Assembly: GCF_014654365.1 (NCBI RefSeq)
Contig: NZ_BNAY01000001.1
Location: 558,001 to 622,000, forward strand
Source: Amycolatopsis oliviviridis
GTDB lineage: Bacteria > Actinomycetota > Actinomycetes > Mycobacteriales > Pseudonocardiaceae
Direction of reading: 5' to 3'
DNA length: 64,000 nucleotides
The notes under the pieces are model-generated. The model ran no database searches and was not told the DNA's origin. It saw only the letters and a list, made by a program, of their open reading frames with translations. Shown here piece by piece: positions 25,997-34,128 of the stretch; positions within the stretch are counted from its first letter, which is position 1; each line of letters starts with the position of its first letter. Made by a program: the position numbers and the translations under genes.

Positions 25997-27342
25997 GCAG
26001 GCAAGTGGTGATCGTCGGTGCCGGGCCCGCCGGGCTCGCGGCGGCCGAGCACGCCTTGCGGGCCGGCGCCCAGGTCACGGTGCTGGACCAGGCGGAAACG
26101 CCCGGCGGCCAGTACCACCGTAAGCCGCTGGACGGCTACGCGGCAGGGCACAGCAGTCCGGAGTTCGACCGGCGCCGCCGCCTGCTCGCCCATCCCCGGT
26201 GCCGGTGGTGGCCCGGGTCCACCGTCTGGGCGTTCGACCGGGTGGAGAACCGCCTGCACGTGCTGCGAGGCCAGTCCGACGGCAGTGGACGGCGACGGCT
26301 GACCCTGGTCCCGGACGCGCTGGTCCTGGCGACCGGCGCGCACGACCGCACCCTGCCGTTCCCCGGCTGGGAACTTCCCGGCGTGTACACGGCGGGCGCG
26401 GCGCAGGCGCTGGCGAAGGGGGAGCGGGTCGCGATCGGTAAGCGGGTCCTCGTCGCCGGGGCCGGGCCGTTCCTGCTGCCGGTCGCGGAATCGTTGCTGG
26501 GCGTCGGGGCCGAGGTGGTCGCGGTCCTCGAGGCGAACCCGTTCGCGACCGTCCGAAAAGGATGGTCGGCCCGCCCGTGGCGCCTGGCCGCCCACCTCGG
26601 CAAAGCCGTTGAACTGGCGCGGTACGCCGCGACGCTGGCCCGCCATCGCGTCCCGTACCGGCTGGGCCGGACCGTGATCGAAGCCCGCGGCACGGACCGG
26701 GTCCGCGAGGTCGTGACCGCGAAGGTCCGCGCGGACTGGTCGGTCGTCCCCGGCACCGAGCGGACCCACGAGGTCGACGCGGTCTGCGTCGGGCACGGGT
26801 TCGTCCCGCAGCCGGAACTGGCCGTCGCCGCGGGCTGTGTCCTGGACGGTGGTTTCGTCCGGGTCGACGACGCGCAACGGACCACAGTGGACGGTGTGTT
26901 CGCCGCGGGCGAGATCACCGGTATCGGCGGCGCGATCACCGCCGTGGCCGAGGGTGCCGTGGCGGGATGCGTCGCCGCCGGGGGAGAGCCCGCGCCGGCC
27001 TTGATCCATGCACGCGACCGCGCCCTCACCTTCGCCGAGCGCCTCGCCACGGCGCACCCGATCGGCTCAGCCTGGCGGGACTGGTTACGCGAAGACACGA
27101 TCGTCTGCCGGTGCGAGGAAACCACGTACGGCGAACTGACCCGCGCGGCCCGGGACGCGGCCTGTCCCGGCTCGCACGCCCTCAAACTCGGCACCCGGGC
27201 CGGCCTCGGCCCTTGCCAGGGCCGGATGTGCGGCCCGGCCGTGTCCGAACTCTGCGGTGCCACCGAACGGCACCACCGCCCCATCGCCCAGCCGATCCGG
27301 CTCGGCGAACTCGCCGCCCGAACCGAAGGAGACCCTGAATGA
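25993..27342 (+). CDS. NAD(P)/FAD oxidoreductase subunit with C-terminal Fe-S domain
   Basis: The 449-residue protein begins at GTG (MSRQVVIVGAGPAGLAAAEH, FAD-binding) and has a second dinucleotide motif (VLVAGAGPFLLPVAESLLGV). A redox loop PGVYTAGAAQAL follows, then a C-terminal BFD/SoxA-like cluster domain DTIVCRCEETTYGELT with CPGSHALKLGTRAGLGPCQG. This matches the alpha-type subunit that passes electrons from the FAD site. It completes a three-part complex with the two preceding genes. Start overlaps the previous stop (GTGA). Confidence 0.9.
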   Translation: MSRQVVIVGAGPAGLAAAEHALRAGAQVTVLDQAETPGGQYHRKPLDGYAAGHSSPEFDRRRRLLAHPRCRWWPGSTVWAFDRVENRLHVLRGQSDGSGRRRLTLVPDALVLATGAHDRTLPFPGWELPGVYTAGAAQALAKGERVAIGKRVLVAGAGPFLLPVAESLLGVGAEVVAVLEANPFATVRKGWSARPWRLAAHLGKAVELARYAATLARHRVPYRLGRTVIEARGTDRVREVVTAKVRADWSVVPGTERTHEVDAVCVGHGFVPQPELAVAAGCVLDGGFVRVDDAQRTTVDGVFAAGEITGIGGAITAVAEGAVAGCVAAGGEPAPALIHARDRALTFAERLATAHPIGSAWRDWLREDTIVCRCEETTYGELTRAARDAACPGSHALKLGTRAGLGPCQGRMCGPAVSELCGATERHHRPIAQPIRLGELAARTEGDPE

Positions 27343-28250
27343 GCACCCCCGACCTCGGTGGCGTCGTCGTCGCGACCGCCCTCCCGTACCGGGCGGACGA
27401 CTCGGCGCCCGCCGGGCTCGCCGTGGATTACGACGCCTACGCCGCGCATTGCCGGTGGCTGATCGACAACGGCTGCCGGGGCGTCGGCCCGAACGGTTCC
27501 CTCGGCGAGTACTCCTCGCTGACCGACGAGGAACGCCGCCGCGTCGCCCGCACCGCGATCGAGACCGTCGGGAAGGACGGGATCGTCGTCGTCGGCGTGC
27601 ACGGCCCCGGATCACACCAGGCCAGGCACTGGGCCGAGGTCGCGGCCGAGGACGGCGCCGGCGGCCTGCTGTGCCTGCCGCCCACGATGTACCGCGCGAA
27701 CCGCGGCGAGGTGCTCGCGCACTTCGATGCGGTGGCGTCGGTCGGGCTGCCGGTGATGGTCTACAACAACCCCATCGACACCAAGGTCGATCTCACCCCG
27801 GCGCTGCTGGCCGAGATCGCGCAGATCGACAACGTGGTCGCGGTCAAAGAGTTCTCCGGTGACGTGCGGCGGGTGCTGGAGATCCGCGAACAGGCGCCGG
27901 GTCTCGACGTGATCAGCGGCGCCGACGACGTCGTGCTGGAAAGTCTCCTGATGGGTGCGACGGGCTGGTTCGCCGGTTTCCCCAACGTGTTCCCGGCCGA
28001 GTCGGTGCGCCTGTTCGAGCTGGCGAGGGCCGGGAAGCTCGACGAGGCCAGGGCGCTCTACGAGCCGCTGGTGGCCGCGTTCCGCTGGGATTCGCGCACC
28101 GAGTTCGTCCAGGCGATCAAGCTCGGCATGGACCTCGTCGGCCGCTACGGCGGGCCGTGCCGTCCGCCGCGGGGCCCGCTCACCGGCGAACACCACGAGC
28201 AGGTCACCGCCGACATGCGCCGCGCGCTCACCTCGCTGGGGGTGGCGTAG
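27339..28250 (+). CDS. DHDPS/N-acetylneuraminate lyase family deaminase, probably pyrroline-4-hydroxy-2-carboxylate deaminase
   Basis: The 303-residue protein is a DapA-family aldolase-type barrel with catalytic residues in place: Tyr142 (VMVYNNP) and Schiff-base Lys170 (VAVKEFSGD). In hydroxyproline pathways a member of this family turns the pyrroline product of the dehydrogenase into alpha-ketoglutarate semialdehyde. The operon position after a dehydrogenase trio and before a 4-hydroxyproline epimerase makes that the best call. It overlaps its upstream neighbour by four bases. Confidence 0.85.
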   Translation: MSTPDLGGVVVATALPYRADDSAPAGLAVDYDAYAAHCRWLIDNGCRGVGPNGSLGEYSSLTDEERRRVARTAIETVGKDGIVVVGVHGPGSHQARHWAEVAAEDGAGGLLCLPPTMYRANRGEVLAHFDAVASVGLPVMVYNNPIDTKVDLTPALLAEIAQIDNVVAVKEFSGDVRRVLEIREQAPGLDVISGADDVVLESLLMGATGWFAGFPNVFPAESVRLFELARAGKLDEARALYEPLVAAFRWDSRTEFVQAIKLGMDLVGRYGGPCRPPRGPLTGEHHEQVTADMRRALTSLGVA

Positions 28251-29252
28251 GTGCGGTCGATCCGGTCGATCACCGCCGTCGACTCGCACACCGAGGGCAT
28301 GCCGACCCGGGTGGTGACCGGCGGGGTCGGCGTCATCCCCGGCGACACGATGGCCGAACGCCGCCGGTACTTCATGGAGCATCTGGACCACCTGCGGCGG
28401 TTCCTGATGAACGAGCCGCGCGGCCACTCCGCGATGAGCGGCGCGATCCTGCAGCCGCCGACCCGGCCGGACGCCGACTGGGGCGTGGTGTACATCGAGG
28501 TGTCGGGCTGCCTGCCGATGTGCGGGCACGGCACGATCGGCGTGGCGACGGTGCTGGTGGAGACCGGCATGGTCGAGGTGACCGAACCGAAGACCGTGGT
28601 GCGCCTGGACACCCCGGCCGGGCTCGTGCACGCCGAGGTCGACGTCCGGGACGGCCGCGCGGAACGCGTCAAGCTCCGCAACGTCGCCTCGTTCCTCGCC
28701 GAGCGCGACGCCGTCGTCGAGGTGCCCGGCCTCGGCGAGGTGCGCTACGACCTGGCCTACGGCGGGAACTTCTACGCCATCCTCGAACTGTCCCAAGTGG
28801 ACATCCCGTTCGACAGGGCGGAGAAGGACCGGATCCTCGCCGCGGGGCTGGACATCATGGCGGCGATCAACGAGCAGCGCCGTCCGAAGCATCCGGCGGA
28901 TCCGCTGATCGGCGGCTGCAAGCACGTCCAGTTCCTCGCGCCCGGTTCGGACGCCCGCGCTTCCCGGAACGCGATGGCGATCCATCCTGGCTGGTTCGAC
29001 CGGTCGCCGTGCGGCACCGGCACCTCGGCCCGGATGGCCCAGCTGCACGCCCGCGGCGAGCTGCCGCTGCACACGCCGTTCGAGAACAGTTCGTTCATCG
29101 GCACCACGTTCACCGGCGAACTGGTCGCCGAGACCACCGTCGGAGGTGTCCCCGCCGTGGTGCCGGAGTTCTCCGGGCGCGCGTGGATCACCGGCAACGC
29201 CACCTACCTGCTGGACCCGGACGATCCGTTCCCCGCGGGATTCGTCCTCTAG
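28251..29252 (+). CDS. 4-hydroxyproline 2-epimerase (proline racemase family)
   Basis: The 333-residue enzyme carries both catalytic cysteines of the proline racemase fold: Cys91 (CLPMCGHGTIG) and Cys254 (RSPCGTGTSAR). Two-cysteine members include proline racemase and 4-hydroxyproline epimerase, and the pathway context favours the latter (trans-4-L-Hyp to cis-4-D-Hyp). GTG at 28251 follows the deaminase stop directly. It is the last gene of the operon; hairpins follow. The semialdehyde dehydrogenase needed to finish the pathway is not in the window. Confidence 0.88.
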   Translation: MRSIRSITAVDSHTEGMPTRVVTGGVGVIPGDTMAERRRYFMEHLDHLRRFLMNEPRGHSAMSGAILQPPTRPDADWGVVYIEVSGCLPMCGHGTIGVATVLVETGMVEVTEPKTVVRLDTPAGLVHAEVDVRDGRAERVKLRNVASFLAERDAVVEVPGLGEVRYDLAYGGNFYAILELSQVDIPFDRAEKDRILAAGLDIMAAINEQRRPKHPADPLIGGCKHVQFLAPGSDARASRNAMAIHPGWFDRSPCGTGTSARMAQLHARGELPLHTPFENSSFIGTTFTGELVAETTVGGVPAVVPEFSGRAWITGNATYLLDPDDPFPAGFVL

Positions 29253-29256
29253 CTGG

Positions 29257-29305
29257 GCTGAAGGGGACTTTCCCCGCGTAGGACGTGGGGAAAGCGCCCT
29301 TCGCC
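29257..29305. repeat. Long hairpin with GCTGAAGGG arms (19-11-19)
   Basis: Arms 29257-29275 and 29287-29305 pair at 15 of 19 positions around GCGTAGGACGT. The end GCTGAAGGG matches the palindrome at 7868. It lies just after the epimerase stop, so it may also act as terminator. Confidence 0.75.
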
Positions 29306-29310
29306 GCACC

Positions 29311-29374
29311 CGCGTTTCGTCCTCTGAATGCGATCCTTGCGCGCGCAACTACCGCCTTCAGAGGACGAAACGCG
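29311..29374. repeat. Long hairpin with perfect 18-base arms (18-28-18)
   Basis: CGCGTTTCGTCCTCTGAA (29311-29328) and its exact complement (29357-29374) enclose a 28-base loop that itself holds GCGCGC. The right arm ends one base before the stop codon of the convergent amidohydrolase. No other copy is seen in this window. Confidence 0.9.
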
Positions 29375-30589
29375 TCAGGCGGAGACTATCGTCCCGGCCT
29401 GGACGATGTGCCGGAACTTCTCCGGCTCGGCCAGGACGCCGATGTCCTCCAGCGGATCCCGGTCCACGACGAGCAGGTCCGCGTGCGCGCCGGTGGCCAG
29501 GGTGCCGATCTCGCCGGTCAGGTTCAGCAGGTCCGCCGCCGTCGACGTCGCGGAGCGGATCACCTCCAGCGGGGACTGGACCTCGCCGCGCAGCCGGAAC
29601 TCGTGGTTCTGGTGCCGGTGCATGCCGCCGAGCAGATCGGTGCCGTACACCAGTTTCACCCCGCCGCGGACGGCTCGCTCCAAAGCGGCCATGCCCGCGC
29701 CGAGGACGTCGTCGACCTTGCGCCAGCTGGATTCCGGCAACCCGTGCTCGCGCCCTTCCTCTTTCAGCGCCCAGTACGTGACCAGGGTGGGCACGAGGTA
29801 GGCGTCGTGCCGGAGGAACAGTTCGACACTGAGGTCGTCGATCAGGTTGCCGTGCTCGATCGACCGCACGCCCAGTTCCAGCGCCCGGTTCACCGCGCGG
29901 GCGGTGTAGGCGTGGGCGGCGACGTAGCGGTTGGCCGACTCCGCCTCCTCGACGATCGCGCGCAGTTCGTCGGCGGAGTACTGCGTCGAGTCGATCCGGT
30001 CGGTGGGGGAGGCGACGCCGCCCGAGGCCATCACCTTGATGTGGTGCGCGCCCTTGCGCAGTTCGTCGCGCGCCGCGGCGCGGACCGCGTCGACACCGTC
30101 GGCGACCCTGCTGAGACCCGCGCAGCACGGGTGGTCCTCGCTGACGTTGGCACCGCGGGTCCGGCTGTCGCCGTGCCCGCCGGTCTGGCTGAGCGCACGT
30201 CCGCAGAACAGCAGGCGCGGACCCCGGAACAGGCCCTCGGCCTGTGCGTCGGCGAGGCCGTAGTCGGCGCCGGAAGCGTCCCGGACCGTGGTGAAACCCC
30301 GGTCCAGCATCCGGCTCATCGTGCGGGCGCTGTGCGCGGTCACGTAGGAAGGCGACGACGCGGGGAGCGAGCCCAGGTCCGCTGTCGACGCGGTCACGTG
30401 CACGTGGGCGTCGACGAGACCGGGCAGTACGAACGCGCCGCGCAGATCTTCGGTAAGCACGTCACCGGCGCTGAGGCCGGAGCCGATCTCGACGATCCGT
30501 CCGTCGGCGCACCGGAGGTCCCCTTCGGTGTACTCGCCCTTGACCGGGTCGAGCAGACGGGCGTTGCGCAGCAGTAGCGATCCGGTCAT
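29375..30589 (-). CDS. Amidohydrolase family protein (imidazolonepropionase/prolidase-like)
   Basis: The 404-residue metal-dependent hydrolase has the first-strand motif LPGLVDAHVHVTAS, a carbamylatable-lysine region (KGAHHIKVMASGGV), later histidines (RYVAAHAYTARAV, IEHGNLIDD) and the aspartate strand LVYGTDLLGGM. This is the pattern of the Sgx/Xaa-Pro dipeptidase-like branch that includes carboxypeptidases and prolidases. A dipeptidase role beside hydroxyproline genes is tempting but unproven. Start overlaps the GAF gene stop (ATGA). It is the third gene of an MFS-GAF-amidohydrolase operon. Confidence 0.85.
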   Translation of the reverse strand: MTGSLLLRNARLLDPVKGEYTEGDLRCADGRIVEIGSGLSAGDVLTEDLRGAFVLPGLVDAHVHVTASTADLGSLPASSPSYVTAHSARTMSRMLDRGFTTVRDASGADYGLADAQAEGLFRGPRLLFCGRALSQTGGHGDSRTRGANVSEDHPCCAGLSRVADGVDAVRAAARDELRKGAHHIKVMASGGVASPTDRIDSTQYSADELRAIVEEAESANRYVAAHAYTARAVNRALELGVRSIEHGNLIDDLSVELFLRHDAYLVPTLVTYWALKEEGREHGLPESSWRKVDDVLGAGMAALERAVRGGVKLVYGTDLLGGMHRHQNHEFRLRGEVQSPLEVIRSATSTAADLLNLTGEIGTLATGAHADLLVVDRDPLEDIGVLAEPEKFRHIVQAGTIVSA

Positions 30590-31026
30590 CGGGTTTCCTC
30601 CAGGAGTTCGAGCAGAGCCGGGACCGCCAACGGTGCCAGAGATCGGGCCGCCGCGACGGAATCGTCGTCGTAGCTGCCTTCGGCGTCGAGGATGTTGAGG
30701 ACGCCGAGCGTGCGGCCGTCGTCCACCACCGGCACGTTGATCACCGCGCCGCAGCCGAGCCTGTCGATGAGCTCGTGGTCGGCGAAGATCTCCCGCACGG
30801 CCGCCCTGTCGGGACCGAAATAGGGCTCCTGCCCGGTGATGCACCGCTCCAGCCAGCCCGCCGCCACCTCGACGGTCTTCTCGCCACCGACCGGGTAGGC
30901 GTGCGGGTGGCTGCTGTGCACCCGCCGCAGCGCTCGCCGTTCGGGCACCCACGCCAGCACGGTGAACAGCCGTACGCCGATGGTGGCCCGGGTCTTGTCC
31001 TCCACAGTGGACAGTGACACGGTCAC
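30586..31026 (-). CDS. GAF domain protein
   Basis: The 146-residue protein looks like a single GAF domain: IGVRLFTVLAWVPERRALRR, PYFGPDRAAVREIFADHELI, LGCGAVINVPVVDDGRTLGV. Similar stand-alone GAF proteins accompany transporter-amidohydrolase operons and may sense the substrate. GTG at 31026 follows AAGGAG by eight bases and overlaps the MFS stop codon; the stop overlaps the amidohydrolase start, giving a tightly coupled operon. Ligand unknown. Confidence 0.82.
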   Translation of the reverse strand: MTVSLSTVEDKTRATIGVRLFTVLAWVPERRALRRVHSSHPHAYPVGGEKTVEVAAGWLERCITGQEPYFGPDRAAVREIFADHELIDRLGCGAVINVPVVDDGRTLGVLNILDAEGSYDDDSVAAARSLAPLAVPALLELLEETR

Positions 31027-32414
31027 TTCGTCATCTCCTTCGCGGTCTCCACGGGCTTGCCGTGTTCGGTCAGTTCTTCCAGGGAACGGCCGGCGGTGGA
31101 GAGGCCGAACACGACCACGCACACCACCCCGGCCGCCAGGACGGCGGTGGTCAGGCCGAAGACGCCGGCGAAACCGAGGCTCGCCGCCGAAAGGCCGATG
31201 ATCGTCGGGGCCAGGATGCTGCCGACCCGGCCGAACGCGCTGGACAGCCCGGTCCCGCTGGCGCGGATCCAGGTCGGGAACACCTCGGGGGTGTAGGAGT
31301 ACACACCGGCGTAAGTGCCGTTGAGGAAGAACGACAGCACTGCCCCGGCGAGGGTGATCGACCACGGAGCGTCCATCTGGCTCAACCAGAACGCGCTCAC
31401 CGCCGAACCCGCGAGGTACAGCGCGATGGTGTGCTTGCGGTCGAGCCGCTCCGAAAGCCACGCCGCGGAGAAGTACCCGGGGATCTGCGCCAGGTAGATG
31501 ATGATCGAGAACTCGAAGCTCTTGGTCACCGTGATTCCACGTTCGACGAGCAGCGTCGGGATCCAGGAGAAGAAACCGTAGTAGGAGAAGGTGATCACGA
31601 ACCACACGGTCCAGATCACCGCGGTGCGCCGCGCCATCGCCGGGCTCCACAGGAACTTCAGCGCGCTGAAGAGGTTGACCTTGGGGGTTTCCGTGGCGGG
31701 CTGGGCGTCGGCTTGAGCGACGGCCGGGAGTTCCTGTCCTGTCGCCTTTTCGACGTCCCGCTCCAGTTTCGCGACGATCTTCTCGGCCTCGGCGTGACGT
31801 CCGTTCGCGACCAGGAACCGGGGTGATTCGGGCAGCGAGCGGCGCCACCACAGCAGCATGACGATCGGCAGCGCGGTGATCAGCTGCGCGACCCGCCAGC
31901 CTTCCGGCACCGTCGGGACGACGAACCGGCCGATCAGCGCGGCCATGACGAACCCGAACGAGAAGAACCCGGCGAGCGCGCCGACGAACCAGCCGCGCCG
32001 TTTGGCGGGGACGAATTCCGACAGGAACGGCGCGATGATCGCGCTTTCGGCGCCCGCGCCCGCCCCGGCCAGCACCCGGGCGCCCAGGAAGATCTCGTAG
32101 TTGGGGGAGAAGGCGGCGAGGACGGAGAACACCGCGTAGAAGGCCAGCGCGTACATCATGACCTTCTTGCGGCCGATGCGGTCGCCCAGCAGGCCGGCGG
32201 CGATCGCGCCGAAGAGGAAGCCGAACGGCGTCGCCGAACCGATCAGCCCGAGCTGCCCGTTGTCGAGGCCCCAGGCGGCTTTCGCGCTCGGCAGGAGGAA
32301 GGCGACCACGGCGGAGTCCATGCCGTCGAAGGTGTAACCGAGCCCGCCGATGAGCAGGAGTTTGTAATGGGGACGGCTCAGCGGGAGCCGGTCCAGTCGT
32401 GCCAGAAGCGTCAT
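31023..32414 (-). CDS. MFS transporter (sugar/aromatic acid:proton symporter-like)
   Basis: The 463-residue protein has 12 hydrophobic segments and MFS signatures: GGLGYTFDGMDSAVVAFLLP in helix 1 and GLLGDRIGRKKVMMYAL in loop 2-3. Its central loop is charged (about residues 210-250). The DGMD-type first helix is shared with AAHS/SHS-like importers for acids and small peptides. It is the first gene of the operon; ATG at 32414. The regulator RpiR is encoded divergently, with a dyad overlapping its promoter. Confidence 0.88.
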   Translation of the reverse strand: MTLLARLDRLPLSRPHYKLLLIGGLGYTFDGMDSAVVAFLLPSAKAAWGLDNGQLGLIGSATPFGFLFGAIAAGLLGDRIGRKKVMMYALAFYAVFSVLAAFSPNYEIFLGARVLAGAGAGAESAIIAPFLSEFVPAKRRGWFVGALAGFFSFGFVMAALIGRFVVPTVPEGWRVAQLITALPIVMLLWWRRSLPESPRFLVANGRHAEAEKIVAKLERDVEKATGQELPAVAQADAQPATETPKVNLFSALKFLWSPAMARRTAVIWTVWFVITFSYYGFFSWIPTLLVERGITVTKSFEFSIIIYLAQIPGYFSAAWLSERLDRKHTIALYLAGSAVSAFWLSQMDAPWSITLAGAVLSFFLNGTYAGVYSYTPEVFPTWIRASGTGLSSAFGRVGSILAPTIIGLSAASLGFAGVFGLTTAVLAAGVVCVVVFGLSTAGRSLEELTEHGKPVETAKEMTK

Positions 32415-32457
32415 GGGGAACGCCTTCCGTGGTTCGGGCGACGAGGAGTGCGGACAA

Positions 32458-32496
32458 CGTATACTGCGTTTCGACAAAACTGCAATGGTTGTTGCA
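32458..32496 (-). promoter_or_regulatory. Promoter and dyad in the MFS/RpiR divergent region
   Basis: On the minus strand a -35 TTGCAG (32480-32485) and -10 TATACG (32458-32463) are separated by 16 bases. TGCAATGGTTGTTGCA (32481-32496), with TGCAA/TTGCA arms, overlaps the -35 box, so repression of the transporter operon by the RpiR protein is likely. Confidence 0.55.
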
Positions 32497-32549
32497 AGTG
32501 GTTCGCCGGGCACGATGCGTTACCGTGACGCGGTCGAGGGAGGGCGTGC

Positions 32550-33476
32550 GTGACAGAGACGGGAATCGACGACGGATTCGAGGCGTGGCTTCGGGATCGG
32601 ACGCCGGAACGCGGCCTGCGGCCGAAGTCGGCCGCCGTGCTCGAAGTGCTGGTCTCGCAACCGCGCCGGGCGTCGTTCGGGTCGACGGCCGAACTCGCCC
32701 AGCTCGCCGGGGTCAACGTCGCCACGGTCACCCGCACCGCGCAGGCGCTGGGGTTCGCCGGTTGGCCCGCGCTGCAACAGGAATTGCGGGCGCGGTACAT
32801 GTCGTCGCTGAGCGCGCCGCAGGTGGCCGAGGAGCACCGGGACGTCGACTCGCCGGGATCGGCGTCGCTGCGCCGCGACCTCGACAGCCTCGGTCTGCTC
32901 AACCGGCGGATCGCCGAGGACGAGATCCGCAACGTCGCGGAAGCCGTCGCTGCCGCGCGCCGCACGCTCGTCATCGCCGACGGCAGTTACGCCGCCGTCG
33001 GGATCGCCTTCGCGCACAACGCCCGGCTCGCCGGTTACGACGTCCACGCGATCACCGCGGGAGACGCCGAACTCGCCAACGCCACGGCGAAACTCACCTC
33101 CGAAGACGTGCTCATCGCGATCAGTTTCTGGCGACTGTACGAAAGCACCGTGCTCGCGGCGAACGAAGCCAAGACCAGGGGAGCCCGCGCCTTCGCGATC
33201 ACCGACGCGGCCAGCCCCGCACTGGCGGGCGCCGTCGAACAGGTGCTGATGGTGCCCGCCGAGGGCGTGACCTTCTTCCCGTCGCTGACCGCGGGCATGA
33301 GCCTGGTGCAGGCCATCGTCGCGCAGCTCGCGGCGGTCGATCCGGTCCGCACCGGCGAGTCCATCGAAGCGGCCGAGGCCATGTGGTCGCGCTTCGATCT
33401 GCTGCACCGCCGTCCTGGGTCGGCCGAAAGGCCGGTGCCGAAAAGGCCGACCGGTCGAGGCGTCTCCGCCGGATGA
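32550..33476 (+). CDS. RpiR/MurR family transcriptional regulator with SIS domain
   Basis: The 308-residue protein has an RpiR N-terminal helix-turn-helix (ASFGSTAELAQLAGVNVATV, then TRTAQALGFAGWPALQQEL). A SIS domain follows (VIADGSYAAVGIAFAHNARL, VLIAISFWRLYESTVLAANE). SIS domains bind phosphosugars in most members, but several act on other ligands. GTG at 32550 has GAGGGAGGG nearby. It is divergent from the MFS-GAF-amidohydrolase operon and probably controls it. Confidence 0.9.
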   Translation: MTETGIDDGFEAWLRDRTPERGLRPKSAAVLEVLVSQPRRASFGSTAELAQLAGVNVATVTRTAQALGFAGWPALQQELRARYMSSLSAPQVAEEHRDVDSPGSASLRRDLDSLGLLNRRIAEDEIRNVAEAVAAARRTLVIADGSYAAVGIAFAHNARLAGYDVHAITAGDAELANATAKLTSEDVLIAISFWRLYESTVLAANEAKTRGARAFAITDAASPALAGAVEQVLMVPAEGVTFFPSLTAGMSLVQAIVAQLAAVDPVRTGESIEAAEAMWSRFDLLHRRPGSAERPVPKRPTGRGVSAG

Positions 33477-33555
33477 CCGATCCGCCGGCCCCGGTCGGCG
33501 GGCGATCCTGGTTCCAGGCCGCCGGAACAGGCGGTACCGGGACGAGGAGGCAGAC

Positions 33556-33729
33556 ATGACGATCTTCGCGACTTTGGGCGCTTACGCCGGGCTCGCTCTG
33601 CTGGCGCTGATGGCGGTGACCCCGCTGCTGGTCGAGCTCGACCAGCGCTTCCCGGTCACCCGCCGGGCCAAGGCGGTCAAGGCGGCCGAACGGGAACACC
33701 GGATGCCCGCCGGACTCGCTTCAGCGTGA
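33556..33729 (+). CDS. Small single-helix membrane protein (57 residues)
   Basis: A strong GAGGAGG site precedes the ATG at 33556 by five bases. The 57-residue product starts MTIFATLGAYAGLALLALMA, one clear membrane helix, then a basic tail (VTRRAKAVKAAEREHRMPAG). It lies 79 bases after the RpiR gene in the same direction. No family recognised. Base composition and the ribosome binding site make it a credible gene. Confidence 0.65.
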   Translation: MTIFATLGAYAGLALLALMAVTPLLVELDQRFPVTRRAKAVKAAEREHRMPAGLASA

Positions 33730-33825
33730 CGCAGAGCACAGACGAACCCGTGGGGCTACCTCATGTGAGTGATTCCGAACCTGTCAAGTCGTAACTTTGC
33801 GTCGCGTCATGGAACGCTGAGTGAC

Positions 33826-34128
33826 GTGACCGTGGATTGCTGCATCACTGCCCAACCCGCCGACGCCTTCGCGGAGTTCCGGAGGAACGTCGACGACCTG
33901 ACCCAGGCGTATCTCGACGCCTGCCGTCAGGGCCGCACTCCGGGCGACGCCACACTCGACCTTCTGCAACGGGTTCATCGCGAGGACCGCAACTGGGTCG
34001 TCGTCCATCTGACCTTCGCCATCGCCGCGCTCGCGCATCAGCGGGCCCTCGCCTCGGCCGACGTCACCCGGCCAGGTGGCGTAACGGGTGCTCCGGGGCG
34101 GGCGTTGTTAGCTTCCGCGAGTGACTGA
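33826..34128 (+). CDS. Hypothetical small protein
   Basis: About 100 residues from a GTG at 33826 (MTVDCCITAQPADAFAEFRR). It is mostly helical and charged, with two adjacent cysteines at the start and no signal peptide or membrane helix. An ATG at 33769 would add residues with unlike composition. Its end overlaps the start of the VanZ-RDD gene by eight bases, so translation is probably coupled. I recognise no family. The ribosome binding site is weak. Confidence 0.5.
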   Translation: MTVDCCITAQPADAFAEFRRNVDDLTQAYLDACRQGRTPGDATLDLLQRVHREDRNWVVVHLTFAIAALAHQRALASADVTRPGGVTGAPGRALLASASD

